A stretch of 64,000 nucleotides of DNA from contig JBAIZL010000005.1 of the NCBI GenBank assembly GCA_036971475.1, positions 168,635,886-168,699,885 on the forward strand. Direction: 5' to 3'. A program made the position numbers and the translations under genes. The first letter of the stretch is position 1. Every line of letters starts with the position of its first letter. Below are positions 55,704 through 64,000 of this stretch, in pieces. Source of the DNA: Prosapia bicincta. Its lineage: Eukaryota > Arthropoda > Insecta > Hemiptera > Cercopidae. The notes beneath the pieces were generated by a model that saw only the letters and a list, made by a program, of their open reading frames with translations, had not been told where the DNA came from and did no database searches.

Positions 55704-56131
55704 GGCTTCTGTTCTGTTTATCTCCTTTTTGTTTTTAATCCTTTCCTTCTTTCTAAACCCTAATTCTAAACTTTTCTATAAAATCCTTTACTTTACATAA
55801 AAGTGTCGTTGGATGTCGTGCGTGTGTTTCCTATGCGGGCGTTCGTCTATGTGTTTGCCTCTTTTTCCTTACAACTAATTTACCCCTACTTTACTTTCTT
55901 AACTCTTTTAAAACTATTTCTCATACTAAACTATTTAACTATTACTTTCATCTTCTTATCTTATTTTTAATTAATTTACCAGTGTTTTAACCTAGAACTG
56001 CAATCTAACTCTTTTCTTTAACATTTTATTATTTATTTCTTACACTTCCTAGGTCGAATTTCGCCATGTCTTTTTATGATTTTAATAGAGACCGAAATAT
56101 TTATACGGGAAAGTCCGCAACTTTACCCGTC

Positions 56132-56153
56132 GGTCCCACTCGTTAGGGCGCCA
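56132..56153 (-). promoter_or_regulatory. primer-binding site (tRNA-Lys-like)
   Basis: On the minus strand TGGCGCCC followed by TAACGAGTGGGACC begins 10 bases after the 5' LTR end. TGGCGCCC complements the 3' end of lysine tRNAs used by gypsy-type and lentiviral elements. The inner bases match less well, so the exact tRNA is uncertain. Confidence 0.75.
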
Positions 56154-56163
56154 TCTTACTAAC

Positions 56164-59100
56164 TGCAACGGACCCGGCCAGCACCTACGCACGGCACCGT
56201 CAACCCATCCGTCGTTGACCAGCACGCGCGCGCAAGCCCGCCCACCAACGCCCGTTGCAGAGCAAGAATTTTGAAACGAGCCGCTCGCAGCAAAAACCAC
56301 GAACGCTGTGCAATGCTCGCCAAAATCTGCCAGAGAACAAGTCACTGGACTTAAAAAAGAAAAAACCTAACTTGCTGCGGATTCTACCCTTAACGGGTAA
56401 GTCGTCCCGGGGGATGGGTTCTTTTGAAAGACATCTAAACGGCGAAATGACCATATCAGCTGTAGGAGAGTGTAAGAAACTTGTTTAAAATAATACTCAG
56501 TTTGTTTGCAAGTTAGTTAAAAAATCTTTATTTTTTAATTTTTAAAAATTTAAAATTTAATATTACAATGCACAGTCTGCAATTTATTTGACAAAAAAAA
56601 AATATCCTTTGTGTTGGTTCTTAACACAGTTAAGAAACCAACTCTGCTTATTTTAGTTGACATTTAAATTTAAATTAAGAATTTACGATTTTAATTTTCT
56701 TTCATTCAGAGTATGCCAAAGCGTAAAACTTCGCTCTACTTGACGGTCAATCTTACTTGTCGGAAATATAACCCTTTACAACTTGTCATAATTTTATTTC
56801 ATTATCCCAGGTCCTCAACCTTGCGATTTTAAACGTCAATATATGGTTTTGTTTACTTAACTTTTTACTGAAAATTTTAATTGTTACAAATTACAAATAT
56901 TCGTTGATTCAAGCAAAGCCTTACTTTTCAACACACTCCGAAAGATCCCTACTTTTCACATTTTGTTCAATTTATTTAAACTTTCTAAACACACTACTTT
57001 ATTTATGGCCATATTTTACATAGCCATTTAAATGATATAATTTTTTCTATATCTTTATCAATTTAAAATGAGCAATTTACAATTCGAATTCTATTTACTT
57101 TAGCAGGTAAAATTTCAATCAATTTTACCAAACAACCTAAAAGCAATTTCATAAAACATATCAAATTATATAAAAACCAATTATGAAGTACATACTGAAA
57201 CAAAAATTACATATAAAACATATAGCCATATCTCCTACAAGATTATCAAAATATTTACTGAACATCAAATCATAATTTATAAAAGTTGTTAAAACATCTG
57301 CTGAATAAATTCAAACACCTTCCCATATTGAAATTATAATATTTAAATACATATTTTAATAAAAATGTTGACTGAAACATATTTAAAACCTTTTTCAAAC
57401 ATATCTTCACTCATTTACAAAATCTACAAATTTATTTATATTCATTTAACCCTTTGATTAGAAAATATTTAACCCTTTGATTACTCTTTGATTAACCCTT
57501 TCGGCATGAAAATTCACATAATGAAATTTATTTATATTTATTAAAACCTAGTTACACCCTTTTGAACTGATCCTTGATCATTTACAAAGAAATTTACAAA
57601 TTTTAAAATTTATTTAACCCTTTGATTAGAAAATATTTAACCCTTTGATTCTCATTTGAATTAACCCTTTCTTCATGACAATTATGCATACTGAAGTTTA
57701 ATTAAAATTTATTTAAAATTTATCAATGCAATTTCTGAAGGAAATTGCTATTTAATAAATTTTTAGTAACCTTTGCTAAATGGCTACAAGCCCATTTGCC
57801 TTTATTTAGAACTTACATTTTTTAAACCAATTTGCAAAGATTTCAATTTTCTTTCTAAGTTACTCTACCACCAAGATATTATTTTAAATACACATAAATC
57901 ATGAAATAAACAATATATATATACTTATAATTCAAAAAAGAAAACTTATATTAACATATTAATTTGGTTAGCTAGACCCACTTACAAATTTAAAATCTCT
58001 TGTTTAACTTAACCCTTTTATTGTATCTTTTAAAAATTTAAAATCTACCCATATTAAAAACATTTCCCTTTATTCTTACTCAAACCTTGGTTTGATTCAA
58101 TTTATTTTATACACATATATAATTTCACCCTTTTCTAACTAAAATCAAAAGTTTACATTAAAAAGCTTCAATTTGTTAGAACCCTTGTTCATTTTAAATG
58201 AAAACAATTTATGTCAATTTGTTTCATATGGAAAAATGTCGTAATGACTCCTTCTAAATAAAATACCAATTTAGTTAAATTTAATTATATGAAGTAACAC
58301 TCCTGTTTATAGGAGTACCTGAAACTAAAGCATAGCCTTCCAATCAGCTGTAGTAAACAATGGCCTTTGTCCGCCATCTTGGATATTTACTTTTAGCAAA
58401 TTATATTTAACTTTATTTCAACACATCTTTTATTTAAATTCTTTACACCTTCATAAGATTTTAAACTCTTTAATTAATTTAAATCCCTTTATTTGATTTG
58501 TTTATTTAAATCCCTTTCCCTTTACATAAGTTCTAATCTAAAATTTCTATTTCCCTTACATTCATAAAATACAACATAATTTCTGCATTTATGGCATCGC
58601 CATCTTGAAACCCCCCCACTCTTTAAAACAAAGCCACCAGCATTTACTTGTAAAATTTAAAGTTTACTGTTAATGATTTGAAAATTTATTTAAATTTTAT
58701 AACATTTTCCCAATTTAGAAAAAATTCTTCAAATTAAAATTTTAATTTGCAAAGGGAAAACAATTTAGATCTGACCTGATTCCACACAAAGCATGGCTTG
58801 CCTTTCTTCTCCCTCTCTTCTCCGTCTCTCCCTTTGTTCTCCAACGGGGTGGGGAAAATCCGGCTTGGCTGTTGCTTTGCTTCCACGTAAGAATACTTGG
58901 ATGACTTCCCACGCGTTGCCGCCATCTTTGAAATCCTCCATCCCTTTGTGTGTCTGCTAGGCCTCAGGTAGATCAGCTCGCTTCACCCTTTGGTTGAAAT
59001 CCTTCCATCTTCTTTCTTCGATGCCATTCGCACCTCTTTTAAATTTTAACGGTTACCAGTAAAATTTTAGCTTTAAGCCCTTCTTTTAACACAGTTCTTG

Positions 59101-59957
59101 GGCATTTCTTAACACAGAAAAGAAATAGAAAAATCTTTTAAAAACGTTTATCAATTTAGTTAGATTTTGTTTAACTTTGTTAGAAATTTAGACTCACACT
59201 TTTAAAACTGTTTGCTAGGTTACACTGTTCACATCGCCTTGTCTTTCTAGTGAGGCTGTAACACACACATTTAACGACGCTCGCACATAATTTGATGGAA
59301 ATTTATGGGAACCTCTTTCGCAGCGATCTTGAAATGCGAAAGGGCCCCATACGAAACTACAGCGTCACGACATCTCAACGAAACAAACTTTCCCTAGCCA
59401 CTCATAGTTTTTGAACTATTGACGGTAACAAAACTATTGTTCATTGTTTTACCGGAGCTACGCCCGACACCGACCTTACCCTTCGAGAGTCCTGGTTTAG
59501 CTGGGGCTTCAAAAGACGCTTGGCCTGCACCACCCGGGAAAACACCCCCACCTGCAGTCCGTTCCCACGAGTTGACAACCAATAAGGATCTTAAATCGAT
59601 GTCGCCTGATCGGCGCGCGCACTTCTTTTGTACTAGTGCGTAACGGCTCGCAAAATTGATAGACCGATCGATTTAATCCATTTTTTCGATCAAGCCGTAT
59701 AACTCTTTAAGGGTGTTTCTGATGGAATTTTATTATTCTTTATTTTTGATTTTTCTCGTCTTGCTTTATCTCTGGAAATGTCGATGGTAACTCTAGGCCA
59801 ATTTTGACCATCTTCCCCTTGCAAACGGCCTTAAATTTAAGTTTCAAACCCTTCCCACGGTGGCTTGGTTTGTTTTACTTACAAGAACTTTAGACTCTTT
59901 ATGTTTTACATGTTATCTTTTTGCGGCATGTATTCCAAGAGAATATTGCCCGCCGCA
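56164..59957 (-). repeat. 5' LTR (about 3.8 kb) of the gypsy-type element
   Basis: Same sequence as 46,346-50,142. Differences seen by eye outside the first ~55 bases are few, for example near 56,572 (cac/ccc), 57,284, 58,025, 58,563, 59,251 and 59,843, plus A- and C-run length changes. The promoter and polyadenylation signals should lie here, but I could not locate them with confidence. Confidence 0.97.
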
Positions 59958-59961
59958 GTAT
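59958..59961. repeat. target-site duplication GTAT (right)
   Basis: Matches 46,342-46,345. See the left copy. Confidence 0.9.
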
Positions 59962-62900
59962 GTCATTATAGACTAACGTCATGTCTGTGTATATCATTAT
60001 AGAGTAAAGTAATATAGGTGTATGTCATTATAGAGTAAAGTAATATCGGTGTATGTCATTACAGAGTAATGTAATATCGGTATATGTCATTATAGACTAA
60101 CGTCATGTCTGTGTATATCATTATAGAGTAAAGTAATATAGGTGTATGTCATTATAGAGTAAAGTCATGGCTGTGTATGTCATTATAGAGTAAAGTAATA
60201 TCGGTGTATGTCAATATAGAGTAAAGTAATATCGGTGTATGTCATTATAGAGTAACGTCATGTCTGTGTATATCATTATAGAGTAAAGTAATATAGGTGT
60301 ATGTCATTATAGAGTAAAGTAATGTCTCTGTATGTCATTATAGAGTAAAGTAATATCTGTGTATGTCATTATAGAGTAAAGTAATGTCTGTGTAAGTCAA
60401 TATAGAGCAAAGTAATATCAGTGTATGTCATTATAGAGTAAAGTAATTTTGGTGTATGTCATTATAGAGTAAAGTAATGTCTGTGTATGTCAATATAGAG
60501 TAAAGTCATGTCTGTGTATATCATTATAGAGTAAAGTAAAATCGGTGTATGTCTTTATAGAGTAAAGTAATATAGATGTATGTCATTATAGAGTAAAGTA
60601 ATATCGGTGTGTCATTATAGAGTAAAGTAATGTCTGTGTATGTCAATATAGATTAAAGTCATGTCTGTGTATGTCAATATTGAGTAAAGTCATGTCTCTG
60701 TATATCATTATAGAGTAAAGTAATATCGGTGTATGTTATTATAGAGTAAAGTAATGTCTGTGTATGTCATTATACAGTAAAGTAATGTCTGTGTATGTCA
60801 TTATAGAGTAAAGTAATGCCTGTGTATGTCATTATAGAGTAAAGTAATGTCTGTGTATGTCTTTATAGAGTAACGTAATGTCTGTGTATCTCATTATAGA
60901 GTAAAGTAATATCGGTGTATGTCATTATAGAGTTACGTAATGTCCGTGTATGTCAATATAGAGTAACGTCATGTCTGTGTATATCATTATAGAGTAAAGT
61001 GATATAGGTGTATGCCATTATAGAGTAAAGTAATGTCTGTGTATGTCATTATAGAGTAAAGTAATATCTGTGTATGTCATTATAGAGTAAAGTAATGTCT
61101 GTGTATGTCATTTCAGAGTAAAATAATGTATGTGTATGTCATTATAGAGTAAAGTAATGTCTGTGTATGTCTTTATAGAGTAAAGTAATGTCTGTTTGTC
61201 TCATTATAGAGTAAAGTAATGTCTGTGTATGTCTTTATAGAGTAAAGTAATGTCTGTGTATCTCATTATAGAGTAAAGTAATATCGGTGTATGTCATTAT
61301 AGAGTAAAGTAATGTCTGTGTATGTCAATATAGAGTAAAGTCATGCCTGTGTGTATCATTATAGAGTAAAGTAATTTCGGTGTATGTCATTATAGAGTAA
61401 AGTAATGTCTGTGTATGCCATTATAGAGTAAAGTAATGCCTGTGTATGTCATTATAGAGTAAAGTAATGTCTGTGTATGTCTTACAGAGTAAAGTAATGT
61501 ATGTGTATGTCAATATAGAGTAGAGTAATGTCTGTGTATGTCTTTATAGAGTAAAGTATTGTCTGTGTATCTCATTATAGAGTAAAGTAATGTATGTGTA
61601 TGTCATTATAGAGTAAAGTAATGCCTGTGCATGTCATTATAGAGTAAAGTAATGTCTGTGTATGTCATTACAGAGTAAAGTAATGTATGTGTATGTCAAT
61701 ATAGAGTAAAGTAACATCGGTGTATGTCATTATAGAGTAAAGTAATGTCTGTGTATATCATTATAGAGTAAAGTAATATCGGTGTATGTCATTATAGAGT
61801 AAAGTAATATCGGTGTATGTCATTACAGAGTAATGTAATATCGGTGTGTCATTATAGACTAACGTCATGTCTGTGTATATCATTATAGAGTAAAGTAATA
61901 TAGGTGTATGTCATTATAGAGTAAAGTCATGTCTGTGTATGTCATTATAGAGTAAAGTAATATCGGTGTATGTCAATTTAGAGTAAAGTAATATCGGTGT
62001 ATGTCATTATAGAGTAACGTCATGACTGTGTATATCATTATAGAGTAAAGTAATATAGGTGTATGTCATTATAGAGTAAAGTAATGTCTGTGTATGTCAT
62101 TATAGAGTAAAGTAATATCTGTTTATGTCATTATAGAGTAAAGTAATGTCTGTGTAAGTCAATATAGAGCAAAGTAATATCGGTGTATGTCATTATAGAG
62201 TAAAGTAATATTGGTGTATGTCATTATAGAGTAAAGTAATGTCTGTGTATGTCAATATAGAGTAAAGTCATGTCTGTGTATATCATTATAGAGTAATGTA
62301 AAATCGGTGTATGTCTTTATAGAGTAAAGTAATATAGATGTATGTCATTATAGAGTAAAGTAATATCGGTGTGTCATTATAGAGTAAAGTAATGTCTGTG
62401 TATGTCAATATAGATTAAAGTCATGTCTGTGTATGTCAATATTGAGTAAAGTCATGTCTCTGTATATCATTATAGAGTAAAGTAATATCGGTGTATGTTA
62501 TTATAGAGTAAAGTAATGTCTGTGTATGTCATTATACAGTAAAGTAATGTCGGTGTATGTCATTATAGAGTAAAGTAATGCATGTGTATGTCATTATAGA
62601 GTAAAGTAATGTCTGTGTATGTCTTTATAGAGTAACGTAATGTCTGTGTATCTCATTATAGAGTAAAGTAATATCGGTGTATGTCATTATAGAGTTACGT
62701 AATGTCCGTGTATGTCAATATAGAGTAACGTCATGTCTGTGTATATCATTATAGAGTAAAGTAATATAGGTGTATGCCATTATAGAGTAAAGTAATGTCT
62801 GTGTATGTCAATATAGAGTAAAGTCATGCCTGTGTGTATCATTATATAGTAAAGTAATTTCGGTGTATGTCATTATAGAGTAAAGTAATGTCTGTGTATG

Positions 62901-63276
62901 CCATTATAGAGTAAAATAATGCCTGTGTATGTCATTATAGAGTAAAGTAATGTCTGTGTATGTCATTACAGAGTAAAGTAATGTATGTGTATGTCAATAT
63001 AGAGTAAAGTAATGTCTGTGTATGTCTTTATAGAGTAATGTATTGTCTGTGTATCTCATTATAGAGTAAAGTAATGTCTGTGTATGTCATTATAGAGTAA
63101 AGTAATGCCTGTGCATGTCAATATAGAGTAAAGTAATGTTCGTGTATGTCATTATAGAGTAAAGTAATGTCTGTGTATGTCATTATAGGGTAAAGTAATG
63201 TCTGTGTATGTCATTATAAAGTAAAGTAATGTCTGTGTATGTCATTATAGAGTAAAGTAATGTCTGTGTATGTCAT
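59958..63276 (+). repeat. 31-bp satellite array, right block, with higher-order repeat
   Basis: About 107 units of the same 31-mer as the left block. Rare variants recur in the same order about 1.76 kb apart: 'gtaagtcaatatagagcaaa' at about 60,393 and 62,154; 'attgagtaaagtcatgtctc' at about 60,679 and 62,440; 'gactaacgtcatgtctg' at about 60,092 and 61,857. A segment of about 57 units was therefore duplicated as a block. Confidence 0.95.
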
Positions 63277-64000
63277 AGTTTCCATGTACCGTAGTGTTAG
63301 ATTGCTTTTTTGAAATTGTAAACTGTTGGTGCGTCGAAGCCAATGATTGTTATTGCTGTGTATTTTATTACTGTTTGCATCGATAGGTAATGTTTTCAAT
63401 ATCGTTGTTGCCTACGTTTAATATAAATACAAACATTTTATTTGTCACTTATGATTGTCTTAGTTTCTTGTAGAAATGTCAGGATAGAGTTAATTACATC
63501 CACACAACGACATCCTGTCACCTTTCTTATCGAACATTATTAAACCGACGAAATTTTCCCTCGAGCTGGGCTGTCGTTTGCAGTTTCAAGACAACTGTAA
63601 TGTTTGAACACATCCTGAAAATGAAATCAATTAGTTAATAAATGTTTTCAAAAGTATTCTGTGTATGGCTAAATAAGGGAGAGTAAAATAAAGAAAACGG
63701 AGAAAAATAATTAGAACCAAAATGGAAGTTATTTGGAAAGAAAATGACATTGCCACCACGGTCAGCTGGAGTGGAGTGGAGATGGCGTTGCTGATGACAA
63801 AAAATCTAGTAATCACTATGTAGCATCAGAAATACTGAAGTCAATGTTAAAACTCTTATTGCAGTATGAAATCCTTTGGGATAAGAATATGAATTTTTTA
63901 TTGTCTCAAAGTAAAGGGTTTTCAACTTGGGTACCCGTTCCATGAACGTAATGCTTTGATTAAACTATACTACGTTACAATCGATAACGTTACAGTCGAT
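63277..64000. other. non-coding DNA to window end
   Basis: Unique-looking AT-rich sequence. The short minus frames (63,214-63,399 and 63,631-63,816) lack family resemblance. Confidence 0.4.

Larger units (their letters stand above)
46346..59957 (-). mobile_element. 13.6-kb Ty3/gypsy-type LTR retrotransposon lacking RT and RNase H
   Basis: Complete LTR-to-LTR insertion on the minus strand: 5' LTR 59,957-56,164, primer-binding site 56,153-56,136, gag 55,703-54,123, frameshift site 54,156-54,150, pol part 1 (protease) to 52,138, pol part 2 (integrase) 52,136-50,928, polypurine tract 50,158-50,143, 3' LTR 50,142-46,346. A 4-bp duplication (GTAT) flanks it. The protein order PR-(RT-RH)-IN and the GPF-bearing integrase C-terminus indicate Ty3/gypsy. 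RT and RNase H are deleted at about 52,140-52,185. There is no env-like ORF between integrase and polypurine tract (50,159-50,927). The near-identical LTRs indicate a recent insertion. Confidence 0.95.

Overview
The window is AT-rich, intron-era eukaryotic DNA from an animal, most likely an insect. The evidence is the repeat content: Penelope-like elements (PLEs) with GIY-YIG endonucleases, jockey-type LINEs, pogo/Tigger and Tc1/mariner (IS630) DNA transposon relics, a Ty3/gypsy LTR element, long (TA)n and (CA)n tracts and several tandem arrays. I see no complete host gene. One short stretch at 4.15 kb could be a host exon, but that is weak. The species cannot be named from the sequence alone.

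Layout. 0-5.3 kb: non-coding DNA with an ~82-bp tandem array (1.8-3.3 kb). 5.3-6.3 kb: a pogo/Tigger transposase relic running straight into a PLE endonuclease relic. 6.6 kb: a perfect 55-bp-arm hairpin next to (TA)n. 8.4-10.3 kb: a recent 5'-truncated PLE (minus strand) with inverted termini that carry a hammerhead-ribozyme-like core. 10.7-12.5 kb: a pogo/jerky-like relic (minus) with N-terminal DNA-binding part, C-terminal zinc finger and a recognisable 5' terminus, but no catalytic core. 13.05-14.3 kb: a decayed Tc1/IS630-like element with inverted repeats. 17-18.95 kb: a ~175-bp tandem array followed by a second PLE lineage. 19.6-20.6 kb: a third PLE copy in (TA)n. 23.4 kb: a mariner-type C-terminus relic. 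26.6-26.9 kb: a palindromic PLE-terminus derivative. 28.3-29.5 kb: a jockey-type LINE relic. 30.9-31.7 kb: a 24-bp minisatellite. 34.9-38 kb: a long jockey-type LINE relic (minus). 39.6-40.2 kb: an 18-20 bp array. 40.95-41.6 kb: a further LINE endonuclease relic. 41.9-42.8 kb: an AT-rich inverted-repeat element.

The most notable object is a 13.6-kb Ty3/gypsy-type LTR retrotransposon (46,346-59,957, minus strand) inserted in a 31-bp satellite array (45.03-63.28 kb), with GTAT target duplications. Its LTRs are about 3.8 kb each and almost identical, so it is young. It keeps primer-binding site, polypurine tract, open gag, an in-frame A AAA AAC frameshift site, protease and integrase, but reverse transcriptase and RNase H are missing through one internal deletion. 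It therefore looks like a recently transposed, RT-less element that must have been copied by another element's enzyme, or that lost RT during its last replication.

The second notable theme is the PLE set: copies at 8.4, 19.6 and 26.6 kb (and a hairpin at 6.6 kb) share inverted ends, sit against (TA)n and carry a conserved CTGANGA...GAAA block whose intervening stem shows compensatory changes.
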